A program made the position numbers and the translations under genes. A stretch of 8,910 nucleotides of DNA from Pseudomonas sp. (GTDB lineage: Bacteria; Pseudomonadota; Gammaproteobacteria; Pseudomonadales; Pseudomonadaceae), in the NCBI GenBank assembly GCA_003488145.1, contig DNMQ01000346.1:1-8910 (forward strand), given 5' to 3'. Under the pieces are notes generated by a model. That model had not been told where the DNA came from, did no database searches, and saw nothing but the letters and a program-made list of their open reading frames with translations. Positions 1-6,505 of this stretch are shown one piece after another. Numbering within the stretch: position 1 is the first letter of the stretch; every line of letters starts with the position of its first letter.

Positions 1-275
1 TCGCTGGCCGGCATCGGCTGACGGGGAATCTTGGGGTCGGTCACCACGGTCAGTGGGGACTGCTGGCCGACGCCGGTAATGACCATCGGCGCCAGTTCAA
101 CGGCTTCGGCGTGCTCCGCATGGCCGGCATGCTCAGCCTCCGCGGCCAGTGCGCCACTGGCGAGCATTCCCAGCAGCGCGGCATGGGCGAACTGCCAACG
201 CAGGCGGGATGGTTGAATCAAAAAACGCTCAGACAGGCGCGCTCGCGCCGTACAGCCATGAGTAATGCTGGACAT
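1..275 (-). CDS. oprC: TonB-dependent copper receptor, N-terminal part (cut by the left edge)
   Basis: This is the first 91 codons of an outer-membrane TonB-dependent receptor of the OprC (copper receptor) family; the rest lies beyond position 1. The family binds copper at the outer membrane and is classed with TonB-energised porins. The start at 275 is supported by a GGAAG ribosome site 5 bases upstream. Residues 1-45 form a long signal sequence: a basic stretch, then a hydrophobic core around LLGMLASGALAA. A His-rich segment (HAGHAEHAE, residues 49-57) follows, then the conserved plug start VITGVGQQSPLTVVTDPK and PRQPMPAS. That segment matches, from memory, P. aeruginosa OprC (VVTGVAQSSPLTIVTNPK). 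It lies 53 bases downstream of the DUF2946 gene on the same strand, so the two are probably co-transcribed. The barrel and copper-ligand residues cannot be checked here. Confidence 0.9.
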   Translation of the reverse strand, partial: MSSITHGCTARARLSERFLIQPSRLRWQFAHAALLGMLASGALAAEAEHAGHAEHAEAVELAPMVITGVGQQSPLTVVTDPKIPRQPMPAS

Positions 276-328
276 AAGAACTTCCACTTCTGCATGTGAT
301 TAGGCCGCAACGAGGCGGCTGATTACGG

Positions 329-703
329 TCAGCAGTGGATAGACGGTGGCGCGCGGGGATGGCCGCTGCTGCGGCGCAGCGCAGGAGCCTGCGGCTGCTC
401 GGGAAGTGGGTGGAAGTAAGCCGGCGCGTGGCGAGGCAGCACCAGATCGACGGACAGGCTGAGCGGCGGATTGACCGTCAACAGCTCGCAGTAGCCGCAG
501 AGTTCGAGCGCTGCCAGCCAGGCGGGATCGCCCGCACGTGCCTGGCCGTGATGACCGTGGGCGGTTGGCTCATGCTCGGCATGGTGATGCTGCGCACTGG
601 CCTGGGCGGCCTGGACGGCGGAGAACAACGGGCCGACATGAATCATCAGCATGGCGAACAGGCCAAGCCAGATGCTCATTGTCGAATACCGTTTGCGTGT
701 CAC
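329..703 (-). CDS. DUF2946 family protein, His-rich, probably copper-related
   Basis: Small exported or membrane-anchored protein of 124 residues, DUF2946 family, with no established biochemical function. The best start is GTG at 703, because AAGGA lies 7 bases upstream; the ATG nine codons in (MSIWLGLF) lacks a good ribosome site. Residues 10-34 are a hydrophobic signal or anchor segment. A His cluster follows (HHHAEHEPTAHGHHG, residues 39-53), then the family signature CGYCELLTVNPPL (69-81) with its CxxC pair, and a C-terminal RAPP (117-120). His clusters and CxxC are common metal ligands, and DUF2946 genes frequently sit next to copper receptor or copper chaperone genes, as here beside oprC. 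A role in periplasmic copper handling is therefore inferred, not shown. It is the first gene of the probable operon, transcribed divergently from leuA. Confidence 0.85.
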   Translation of the reverse strand: MTRKRYSTMSIWLGLFAMLMIHVGPLFSAVQAAQASAQHHHAEHEPTAHGHHGQARAGDPAWLAALELCGYCELLTVNPPLSLSVDLVLPRHAPAYFHPLPEQPQAPALRRSSGHPRAPPSIHC

Positions 704-987
704 CGGCGTGTCCTTCGTGACATGACCCTATGGATTGGCGGGATGATCGCACAGCCTTTTCGCCCCGGCCGCTGCGACATGAGGCCGCAACAGAGTCGAG
801 CAATCAATCTTCTCTTTTTACCTGCTAACCAGCACAAATCACCCACAAGTTCTGAATACAGCAATAAACCATCAATTTTCTATCACGACTTGCAAGACAC
901 AACCATGAAGCAATAGCTTTGCACCATAAACCACTGCCCGTACTGGGCAGACAAGTTGCTAGCTCGAGCTTTACCTGGGGAAACACC
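704..987. promoter_or_regulatory. Divergent intergenic region between the copper unit and leuA
   Basis: This 284-base non-coding stretch must contain the promoters for the minus-strand DUF2946/oprC unit and for plus-strand leuA. The DUF2946 ribosome site (AAGGA on the minus strand, 711-715) lies at its left end. The part from about 800 to 930 is visibly richer in A and T than the surroundings, as expected for promoter DNA. I could not pick a -35/-10 pair with consensus quality and normal spacing for either direction. I did not recognise a CueR or CopR type copper operator, though short degenerate boxes could be missed. The right part is the leuA leader, described separately. Confidence 0.5.
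891..981 (+). promoter_or_regulatory. leuA leader with micro-ORF and hairpin
   Basis: If transcription starts upstream of about 890, the leuA mRNA leader carries several elements. There is a complete micro-ORF, ATG AAG CAA TAG (Met-Lys-Gln, 905-916), without a strong ribosome site. The short repeats TGCAA (891-895) and TTGCA (919-923) could enclose it in a weak stem. A perfect 6-bp hairpin CTGCCC/GGGCAG with a 5-base loop lies at 934-950. A GGGGA ribosome site (977-981) lies 6 bases before the leuA ATG. There is no run of leucine codons, so classical leucine attenuation is not supported. A regulatory role is inference from position and structure only. Confidence 0.35.
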
Positions 988-2658
988 ATGACCATGCTCA
1001 AGAACCCATCGAAAAAATATCGCGCCTTTCCGGCCATCGACATCCCGAATCGCACCTGGCCATCCAAGTCGATCACCCAGGCACCGATCTGGCTGAGCTC
1101 GGATCTGCGCGATGGTAACCAGTCGCTGATCGAGCCGATGGATGCCGCGAAGAAGATGCGTTTCTTCAAGACACTGGTGCAGGTCGGCATCAAGGAAATC
1201 GAGGTCGGCTTCCCCTCTGCTTCGCAGGCCAACTTCCACTGCGTCCGCGAACAGATCGAAGGCGAGCACATCCCTGACGACGTCACCACCCAGGTGCTGA
1301 CCCAGGCGCGCCAAGACTTGATCACCCGCACCTTCGAGTCGCTGAAGGGCGCCAAGCAGGCCATCGTCCACTACTACAACGCCACCGCACCGAGTTTCCG
1401 CCGCATCGTCTTCAATCAGGACAAGGCCGGCGTGGTGAACATCGCGGTCAACGCGGCACAGATCATCAAGCGCCTGGCTGCGCAGAACCCGGAAACCGCC
1501 TGGCGTTTCGAGTACTCGCCGGAGATCTTCAGTTCCACCGAGCCGGAGTTCGCCGTCGAAGTCTGCAACGCGGTGATCGAGGTGTTCCAGCCGACGCCCG
1601 AGCAGAAGCTGATCCTCAACCTGCCGGCCACGGTGGAAGCCGCCACGCCCAATATCTACGCCGACCAGATCGAGTGGTTCTGTCGCCACGTCGACCGTCG
1701 CGACAGCGTGCTGGTCAGCCTGCACACCCACAACGATCGCGGCACCGGCGTGGCCGCCACCGAGCTGGGCCTGATGGCCGGCGCCGATCGCGTCGAAGGC
1801 TGCCTGTTCGGCAACGGCGAGCGCACCGGCAACGTCGACCTGGTCACCGTGGCGCTGAACATGTACACCCAGGGCATCGACCCGCAACTGGACTTCTCCG
1901 ACATCGACGCCGTGCGCAAGGTGGTCGAGGAATGCAACCAGTTGCCGGTACACCCGCGCCATCCCTATGTCGGTGATCTGGTGCATACCGCGTTCTCCGG
2001 CTCGCACCAGGATGCGATCCGCAAGGGCTTTTCCCTGCAGGACCCGGAAGGCGTCTGGGAGGTGCCGTATCTGCCGATCGACCCGGCCGACATCGGCCGC
2101 AGCTACGAGGCGGTGATTCGCGTCAACAGCCAGTCCGGCAAGGGCGGCATTACCTTCCTGCTCGAGCAGGAGTACGGCATCAGCCTGCCGCGCCGCATGC
2201 AGATCGAGTTCAGCCAGGTCGTGCAGAAGGAAACCGACCGCCTGGGCCTGGAGATGAGTGCCAAACAGATCTACGCGCTGCTGGAAGCCGAGTACCTGCA
2301 GGCCACCGCGCCGTACACGCTCAAGGGCCATCGTCTGCAGGAAGAGAACGGCACCAGTGCGGTGGATGTGGAAGTCGCGACCGATGGCGAGATCGCTCAC
2401 TGGCGCGGCATCGGCAAGGGGCCGTTGGAAGCGCTGGTCGCCGCGTTGCCAGTGAAGCTGGAGATCATGGACTACCACGAGCATTCCATCGGCGCCGGCA
2501 GCAACGCCAAGGCCGCTGCTTATATCGAGGTACGCCTGGACGGCGAGCGCCCGCTGCACGGTATCGGCATCGACGAAAACATCACCACCGCCAGCATCCG
2601 TGCGCTGTTCAGTGCCATGAACCGGGCCTTGCGAGAGTCGCAGGAGCAGGCCGCCTGA
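988..2658 (+). CDS. leuA: 2-isopropylmalate synthase
   Basis: LeuA condenses acetyl-CoA with 3-methyl-2-oxobutanoate to give 2-isopropylmalate, the first committed step of leucine synthesis in the cytoplasm. The product is 556 residues, the long LeuA class shared with actinobacteria and yeast. The start [15 protein letters not shown] is chosen from the family N-terminus and the GGGGA ribosome site 6 bases before it; an upstream in-frame TTG at 919 is not needed. The TIM-barrel catalytic domain covers roughly residues 30-300: [11 protein letters not shown] (37-47), LHTHND (245-250) and GNGERTGN (275-282). The expected metal ligands are D42, H246, H248 and N282, with spacing identical to the M. 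tuberculosis enzyme (D81, H285, H287, N321). A linker follows, then the C-terminal leucine-binding regulatory domain from about residue 430, with [15 protein letters not shown]. Feedback inhibition by leucine is expected from the family. It appears monocistronic, with a hairpin 8 bases after the stop. Confidence 0.98.
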   Translation: MTMLKNPSKKYRAFPAIDIPNRTWPSKSITQAPIWLSSDLRDGNQSLIEPMDAAKKMRFFKTLVQVGIKEIEVGFPSASQANFHCVREQIEGEHIPDDVTTQVLTQARQDLITRTFESLKGAKQAIVHYYNATAPSFRRIVFNQDKAGVVNIAVNAAQIIKRLAAQNPETAWRFEYSPEIFSSTEPEFAVEVCNAVIEVFQPTPEQKLILNLPATVEAATPNIYADQIEWFCRHVDRRDSVLVSLHTHNDRGTGVAATELGLMAGADRVEGCLFGNGERTGNVDLVTVALNMYTQGIDPQLDFSDIDAVRKVVEECNQLPVHPRHPYVGDLVHTAFSGSHQDAIRKGFSLQDPEGVWEVPYLPIDPADIGRSYEAVIRVNSQSGKGGITFLLEQEYGISLPRRMQIEFSQVVQKETDRLGLEMSAKQIYALLEAEYLQATAPYTLKGHRLQEENGTSAVDVEVATDGEIAHWRGIGKGPLEALVAALPVKLEIMDYHEHSIGAGSNAKAAAYIEVRLDGERPLHGIGIDENITTASIRALFSAMNRALRESQEQAA

Positions 2659-2666
2659 GCCCCTGC

Positions 2667-2687
2667 GGCGAGCCCATCGGGCTCGCC
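2667..2687 (+). terminator. Probable leuA terminator hairpin
   Basis: A perfect 9-bp stem, GGCGAGCCC/GGGCTCGCC, with the 3-base loop ATC begins 8 bases after the leuA stop codon. It is followed by ATTCCTG, so the U-tract is poor. Position and stem strength fit an intrinsic terminator or an mRNA 3'-end stabiliser; the weak U-tract keeps confidence moderate. Confidence 0.55.
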
Positions 2688-2719
2688 ATTCCTGAGCGCT
2701 ACGCCGGCAAGCTCGTCCC

Positions 2720-2746
2720 GCCGGCGCCATCACCGATGGCGCCGGC
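2720..2746. repeat. Perfect 11-bp inverted repeat (hairpin 2 of 3 behind leuA)
   Basis: GCCGGCGCCAT at 2720-2730 pairs perfectly with ATGGCGCCGGC at 2736-2746 around the 5-base loop CACCG. This is the strongest secondary structure I found in the window. No U-tract follows (ACATTG). It could be a backup terminator, an mRNA 3'-end block, or a REP-like palindrome; only one copy is present in this window. Confidence 0.6.
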
Positions 2747-2753
2747 ACATTGT

Positions 2754-2775
2754 TGCGACGCCGCCACGCGTCGCA
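2754..2775. repeat. Perfect 8-bp inverted repeat (hairpin 3 of 3 behind leuA)
   Basis: TGCGACGC (2754-2761) pairs with GCGTCGCA (2768-2775) around a 6-base loop. It starts only 7 bases after hairpin 2. An alternative, mutually exclusive pairing of GCAGGTCG with CGACTGC just downstream (one bulged G) is also possible. Function unknown. Confidence 0.5.
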
Positions 2776-2957
2776 GGTCGCGCCCGACTGCGGTGAGCGA
2801 CTGAACTGTTCGCCTCCCAATACCCTCCCAACTCAGTCAGCCAGGCCCGGCAATTCGGCAGAAACACGTCAGCCATCGGCAGGATTGTGCAAACGCTCCT
2901 GTTTCCGGTGCCATTAGGCTTGGCCTCTGCAAATCCCGAACGAACAAAGGAGCCGTC
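2776..2957 (+). promoter_or_regulatory. Non-coding stretch before the alcohol dehydrogenase
   Basis: No gene is supported here. It must include the promoter of the downstream dehydrogenase unless that gene is read through from leuA, which the three hairpins make unlikely. TTGTGC (2885-2890) resembles a -35 box, but no good -10 lies at normal distance; CATTAG (2912-2917) is too far away. The dehydrogenase ribosome site AAGGAG is at 2947-2952, 5 bases before its ATG. Confidence 0.4.
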
Positions 2958-4013
2958 ATGAGCAACAGCATCGGTTACGCCGCCCTCGACCCGAGCGCCC
3001 CGCTCGCCCCCTACTCGTTTTCGCGCCGCGAAGTTGGGCCTAACGATGTGCGGATCGAGATTCTCTTCTGCGGCGTCTGCCATTCGGACCTGCATACCGC
3101 ACGCAACGAGTGGAACAACACCCTGTATCCCTCCGTGCCCGGCCACGAGATCGTCGGCCGCGTGAGCGCGGTCGGCGCGAACGTCAGCAAGTTCAAGGCG
3201 GGCGATATCGCCGGCGTCGGCTGCCTGGTCGACAGCTGCCGCACTTGCTCCTCCTGTGGCGGGGGGCTGGAGCAGTATTGCGAGAATGGCTTCGTCGGCA
3301 CCTACAACGGTCCAGCCTTCGGCGGTGGCGAGAACACCCTTGGCGGCTATTCCGACAACATCGTGGTGGACGAAAAGTACGTGCTACGCATCAACCACAC
3401 CGACAACCTCGCCGCCGTCGCGCCGCTGCTTTGCGCGGGCATCACCACCTATTCGCCGCTGCGCCAGTGGAAGGTCGGCCCGGGGCAGAAGGTCGGTGTA
3501 GTTGGCCTCGGCGGTCTTGGCCATATGGCGGTGAAGATCGCCAACGCCATGGGTGCAAAGGTCGTGCTGTTCACCACCTCGCCGGACAAGCGGGAAGATG
3601 CGCTGCGCCTCGGCGCGTCGGAAGTGGTGGTGTCGAAGAACAAGGAGGAGATGGCTGCGCACGTCAACAGCTTCGACTTCATTCTCAACACCGTTGCCGC
3701 GCCGCACAACCTCGATGCGTTCGTAAATCTGCTCAAGCGCGACGCCACGATGACGCTGGTCGGCGCACCGGCTTCGCCGCACCCGTCGCCCAGCGTGTTC
3801 GGCCTGATCTTCAAGCGCCGCCGCATCGCCGGCTCGCTGATCGGCGGCATCGCCGAAACCCAGGAGATGCTCGACTTCTGCGCCGAGCACGGCATCGTCT
3901 CGGACATCGAGATGATCCGCATGCAGGACATCAACGAAGCCTACGAGCGCATGCTCAAGAGCGACGTGAAGTACCGCTTCGTCATCGACATGGCCACCCT
4001 GAAGGCGGTCTGA
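2958..4013 (+). CDS. Zinc-dependent NAD(P)H alcohol dehydrogenase, YahK/CAD type
   Basis: A cytoplasmic medium-chain dehydrogenase of 351 residues that interconverts aldehydes and alcohols. It belongs to the cinnamyl-alcohol-dehydrogenase-like branch that includes E. coli YahK. The GroES-like domain comes first, with catalytic zinc ligands Cys41 (GVCHSD), His63-Glu64 (PGHE) and Cys159 (LLCAGIT). The structural zinc site is complete (Cys94, 97, 100, 108). The Rossmann domain has GLGGLGH at 183-189, and TTSPDK at 206-211 has the Ser/Lys pattern typical of NADPH-preferring members. All key residues are present, so it should be active. The start is well supported by AAGGAG 5 bases upstream. Family members act on many aldehydes, so the physiological substrate cannot be assigned; detoxification of reactive aldehydes is a reasonable guess. 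No regulator lies next to it. Confidence 0.93.
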   Translation: MSNSIGYAALDPSAPLAPYSFSRREVGPNDVRIEILFCGVCHSDLHTARNEWNNTLYPSVPGHEIVGRVSAVGANVSKFKAGDIAGVGCLVDSCRTCSSCGGGLEQYCENGFVGTYNGPAFGGGENTLGGYSDNIVVDEKYVLRINHTDNLAAVAPLLCAGITTYSPLRQWKVGPGQKVGVVGLGGLGHMAVKIANAMGAKVVLFTTSPDKREDALRLGASEVVVSKNKEEMAAHVNSFDFILNTVAAPHNLDAFVNLLKRDATMTLVGAPASPHPSPSVFGLIFKRRRIAGSLIGGIAETQEMLDFCAEHGIVSDIEMIRMQDINEAYERMLKSDVKYRFVIDMATLKAV

Positions 4014-4019
4014 TCGTTC

Positions 4020-4060
4020 GGCTGGCGGGCCCCGCAGGCGCGCCAGCCCTTCCCTCTTTC
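4020..4060 (+). terminator. Probable terminator after the alcohol dehydrogenase
   Basis: An 8-bp perfect stem, GGCTGGCG (4020-4027) with CGCCAGCC (4041-4048), begins 7 bases after the stop codon. It is followed by the pyrimidine-rich tail CTTCCCTCTTTC. The loop is 13 bases and GC-rich. This separates the dehydrogenase from the transporter gene downstream. Confidence 0.6.
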
Positions 4061-4073
4061 ATGCGCAGCCGCT

Positions 4074-4088
4074 AAGGTCGCCGACCTT
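4074..4088. repeat. Short palindrome just upstream of the YigM-like gene
   Basis: AAGGTCGCCGACCTT is a perfect palindrome apart from its central base. It ends 6 bases before the GGAGG ribosome site (4095-4099) of the following gene. It could be an operator or a small 5'-UTR hairpin. I do not recognise it as the site of a known regulator; in particular it does not look like a BirA/BioR biotin operator. Confidence 0.4.
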
Positions 4089-4103
4089 CGTCGTGGAGGC
4101 GGT

Positions 4104-4961
4104 ATGCGCTATCTGATCTTCGTCACCCTGCTCTGGGCCTTTTCCTTCAACCTGATCGGCGTCTACCTGGCCGGCCAGGTGGACAGCTATTTCGCAGTGC
4201 TGACCCGAGTGATTCTCGCCGGCCTGGTGTTCCTGCCGCTGACCCGCTGGCGCGGTGTCGCCCCCGGCTTCATCGCCGGCGTGACCCTGGTCGGCGCTTT
4301 GCAGTTCGGCGTGACCTATCTCTGCCTGTACATGAGTTTCAACGTGCTGACGGTCGCCGAAGTACTGCTGTTCACCGTGCTCACGCCGCTGCACGTGACG
4401 CTGATCGACGACGCGCTCAACCGTCGCTTCAACCCCTGGGCGCTGGTCGCGGCAGCCGTCGCGGTGTTAGGCGCCGGGCTCATCCGTTACGACGGGGTTT
4501 CCGGTGATTTTCTCGGCGGCTTCCTGCTCATGCAACTGGCCAACTTCACCTTCGCCGCCGGCCAAGTGTTCTACAAGCATCTGGCGCAGCGTTACCCCTC
4601 TGACGTGCCGTTGCATCGCCGCTTCGGCTACTTCTTCCTCGGCGCACTACTGATCGTGCTGCCGGCGTGGCTGCTGTTCGGTAACGTCGAGAAACTGCCG
4701 ACTACCACGACGCAGTGGTCCGTACTGATCTGGATGGGCGTGCTGGCCACCGCGCTGGGCCAGTTCTACTGGAACAAGGGCGCGACGCTGGTGGATGCCG
4801 GAACCCTGGCGGTGATGAACAACATGGCGGTGCCGGTGGGTCTGCTGCTCAACCTGCTGTTCTGGGGCACCACGACCAACCTGATACTGCTCGCCGTCGG
4901 CGGCGCGATCATTCTCGCCTCTCTGCAGATCAACCGCCTGGGCCGCATGAAGGCCTGGTGA
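4104..4961 (+). CDS. yigM: EamA/DMT-family inner-membrane transporter, YigM-like (biotin transporter family)
   Basis: A 285-residue protein with about ten hydrophobic segments (roughly 3-23, 31-47, 57-75, 82-100, 113-127, 136-155, 173-192, 205-221, 235-254, 258-274), the duplicated EamA fold of drug/metabolite transporters. Its sequence follows E. coli YigM closely from memory: LAGQVDSYFAVL (22-33), VLLFTVLTPL (87-96), GAGLIRYD (123-130) and NKGATLVDAGTLAVMNNM (224-241) have near-identical counterparts there. YigM has been identified genetically as a biotin importer, so biotin uptake is the best guess; generic pipelines would call it a carboxylate/amino acid/amine transporter. GGAGG 4 bases before the ATG supports the start. 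It is probably transcribed alone, because a likely terminator precedes it and an AT-rich promoter-like stretch follows. Confidence 0.85.
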   Translation: MRYLIFVTLLWAFSFNLIGVYLAGQVDSYFAVLTRVILAGLVFLPLTRWRGVAPGFIAGVTLVGALQFGVTYLCLYMSFNVLTVAEVLLFTVLTPLHVTLIDDALNRRFNPWALVAAAVAVLGAGLIRYDGVSGDFLGGFLLMQLANFTFAAGQVFYKHLAQRYPSDVPLHRRFGYFFLGALLIVLPAWLLFGNVEKLPTTTTQWSVLIWMGVLATALGQFYWNKGATLVDAGTLAVMNNMAVPVGLLLNLLFWGTTTNLILLAVGGAIILASLQINRLGRMKAW

Positions 4962-5010
4962 CATCATATAAGTTATTGTTTTTTATTACTTTTACTTAAA
5001 CGAAAGGTAA
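4962..5010 (+). promoter_or_regulatory. AT-rich island, likely endA promoter region
   Basis: Starting directly after the transporter stop, about 49 bases are strikingly A/T-rich (only about a fifth to a quarter G+C by eye), with TATAAG at 4967-4972 and a T-rich run from 4976 to 4993. The flanking genes are strongly GC-rich. It lies 50-100 bases before the endA start, so it probably contains the endA promoter. No -35/-10 pair with consensus spacing stands out, and no stem precedes the T-run, so it is not a normal intrinsic terminator. Confidence 0.5.
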
Positions 5011-5060
5011 GATGCCGGCCCGCGCATGGATGCGACACTCGTTCAGTTGTCGAGAATTCC

Positions 5061-5792
5061 ATGCGCCGCCTCAGTCTCTTTCTGCTTGCTCTGTTCTGCT
5101 GCACCAACACTTACGCCGATGCGCCTCGCACCTTCCGCGAAGCGAAGAAGGTCGCCTGGACGCTCTATGCCGACCGACCGGTGGACTTCTACTGCGGCTG
5201 CAGCTTCAAGGGCAATCGCATCGACCTGCGCAGCTGCGGCTATGTCCCGCGCAAGCAGCCCAAGCGCGCTCAACGGGTGGAGTGGGAGCATATCGTCCCG
5301 GCCTGGGTCATCGGCCATCAGCGTCAGTGCTGGCAACAGGGCGGGCGCAAGCAGTGCACCGCCAAAGACCCCATCTTCAGCCTGGCCGAGGCCGACCTGC
5401 ACAACCTGGTTCCAGTGGTCGGCGAGGTGAACGGCGACCGCAGCAACTTCGGCTTCGGCATGCTCAGCGAAAAGCCCAGCCAGTACGGTGCCTGCCCCTT
5501 CGTGGTGAACTTCAAGCAGCGCACGGCCATGCCACCCGAGTACAGCCGCGGTGCCATCGCCCGCACCTATCTGTACATGAGCGAGCGCTACAAACTGCGC
5601 CTGTCGAAACAGGACCGGCGCCTGTACGACATCTGGAACCGCCAGCATCCGGTCAGCGAATGGGAGCGCACGCGCAACCAGCGCATCGCCTGCGTACAGG
5701 GCAATCCCAATACCTATGTCGGTGCCGTCGACCTGCGGCGCTGCAAACGTTCGATCTCCCGCTCGGCAGCGGCGCCCGCCCGCCAGGGTTGA
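5061..5792 (+). CDS. endA: Periplasmic/secreted endonuclease I (EndA/Vvn/Dns family)
   Basis: A non-specific DNA (and often RNA) nuclease acting outside the cytoplasm, 243 residues. A Sec signal peptide is clear: [14 protein letters not shown], with likely cleavage after TYA (residue 19). The beta-beta-alpha-metal nuclease core is intact: [10 protein letters not shown] (73-82) and [19 protein letters not shown] (112-130). By spacing, E76, H77, R96 and N124 correspond to E79, H80, R99 and N127 of Vibrio vulnificus Vvn: metal ligand, general base, transition-state Arg and metal ligand. Multiple cysteines (45, 47, 59, 90, 99 and others) suggest disulfides, in keeping with export. The start at 5061 gives the signal peptide; its ribosome site is weak (GAG, 6 bases upstream). 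Such enzymes degrade extracellular DNA for nutrients and affect DNA uptake and biofilms. It stands alone behind an AT-rich promoter-like stretch. Confidence 0.95.
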   Translation: MRRLSLFLLALFCCTNTYADAPRTFREAKKVAWTLYADRPVDFYCGCSFKGNRIDLRSCGYVPRKQPKRAQRVEWEHIVPAWVIGHQRQCWQQGGRKQCTAKDPIFSLAEADLHNLVPVVGEVNGDRSNFGFGMLSEKPSQYGACPFVVNFKQRTAMPPEYSRGAIARTYLYMSERYKLRLSKQDRRLYDIWNRQHPVSEWERTRNQRIACVQGNPNTYVGAVDLRRCKRSISRSAAAPARQG

Positions 5793-5874
5793 AGCGACCT
5801 GACCCTGCGTCCGGTTGCAGGCCGACTGGCTCCCCGGCATGCTGCCGTCTGGATCGATCACGACGGCTAACTCG

Positions 5875-6501
5875 ATGCAGGACAGAACACTCTATTCAAC
5901 GCTGGGGTTGGTAGTGCTGCTGGCGCTGGCCTGCTCCGCGATCGCTCCGTATGACCGTGCCACCTGGCTGCTGGAAGTCGCTCCGGTACTGATCGCTGCG
6001 CCCCTGCTGCTGTGGAGCCACCAGCGCCTGCCGCTGACGCGACTGCTCTACGTGGTGATCGCCGTTCATGCGCTGATCCTGATCCTCGGCGGCACCTACA
6101 CCTACGCGCGGGTACCACCGGGATTCTGGGTGCAGGAATGGTTCGACCTCAGCCGCAACCCCTATGACAAGCTCGGCCATTTCATTCAGGGTGTGACGCC
6201 GGCGCTGCTGGCACGGGAGATCCTGCTCCGCCTGCGCTTCGTCGCGCCAGGAAAGATGCTCGGCTTTCTCGCACTTTGTGTCGCGTTGGCCTTCAGCGCC
6301 TTCTATGAGCTCATCGAATGGTGGGTGGCGCTTATCGCCGGGCAGGGCGCGGAGGATTTTCTCGGCACCCAGGGCGATCCATGGGATACCCAATCGGACA
6401 TGTTCATGGCAATGCTCGGCGCTCTCCTGTCCGTCACCCTCATGGCGCGCCTGCAGGATCGCCAGATCCGCGGCATGAGTCGCGCAGACGCGACGGCGTA
6501 G
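5875..6501 (+). CDS. yjdF: DUF2238 inner-membrane protein, YjdF-like
   Basis: A multi-pass inner-membrane protein of unknown function. With the ATG at 5875 it is 208 residues, matching the roughly 209 of E. coli YjdF; in-frame starts at 5815 (TTG) and 5839 (ATG) would add a hydrophilic tail of 20 or 12 residues and have no better ribosome site. About six membrane segments are visible (near 9-25, 31-46, 56-74, 100-118, 129-147, 174-191). Family signatures are NPYDKLGHFIQG (95-106), FYELIEWW (143-150) and GDPWDTQSDM (167-176); the conserved charged residues inside or beside the membrane suggest an enzyme or metal-binding role, which is inference. The next gene begins 4 bases after the stop, so the two are almost certainly co-expressed. 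No strong ribosome site is visible, and a 6-bp inverted repeat GCCGTC/GACGGC lies just before the start. Confidence 0.85.
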   Translation: MQDRTLYSTLGLVVLLALACSAIAPYDRATWLLEVAPVLIAAPLLLWSHQRLPLTRLLYVVIAVHALILILGGTYTYARVPPGFWVQEWFDLSRNPYDKLGHFIQGVTPALLAREILLRLRFVAPGKMLGFLALCVALAFSAFYELIEWWVALIAGQGAEDFLGTQGDPWDTQSDMFMAMLGALLSVTLMARLQDRQIRGMSRADATA

Positions 6502-6505
6502 CCCA

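Noticed and set aside
335..916. A 193-codon plus-strand frame opposite the DUF2946 gene
   Set aside because: It lies antisense to a gene with a family signature, signal segment and ribosome site; its own translation shows no family resemblance.
905..916. Micro-ORF as a classical leucine attenuator peptide
   Set aside because: It codes only Met-Lys-Gln and has no leucine codons, and no terminator with a U-tract precedes leuA.
919..987. N-terminal extension of LeuA from an upstream TTG (23 extra residues)
   Set aside because: The sequence from 988 on matches the usual Pseudomonas LeuA N-terminus and has the better ribosome site; the extension reads through the leader hairpin.
883..2820. A 645-codon open frame on the minus strand covering all of leuA
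   Set aside because: It runs antisense to an unmistakable leuA, has no recognisable domain and a low-complexity composition rich in Arg, Asp, Val, Leu and Ala. Long antisense frames are a usual side effect of G/C-rich third positions in Pseudomonas genes.
3110..4075. A 321-codon plus-strand frame within the alcohol dehydrogenase
   Set aside because: Shifted reading of the dehydrogenase gene; extremely Arg-rich, with no motif.
4976..4993. T-rich run after the YigM-like gene as an intrinsic terminator
   Set aside because: No stable stem directly precedes it; only a weak GGCC/GGCC pairing lies inside the end of the coding region, too far away.
5012..5914. A 300-codon plus-strand frame overlapping endA, and a 272-codon minus-strand frame in the same place
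   Set aside because: Both are out-of-frame readings of endA, which has a signal peptide and an intact nuclease active site. The alternative products are Arg/Pro/Ser- or Ala/Val-rich without motifs.
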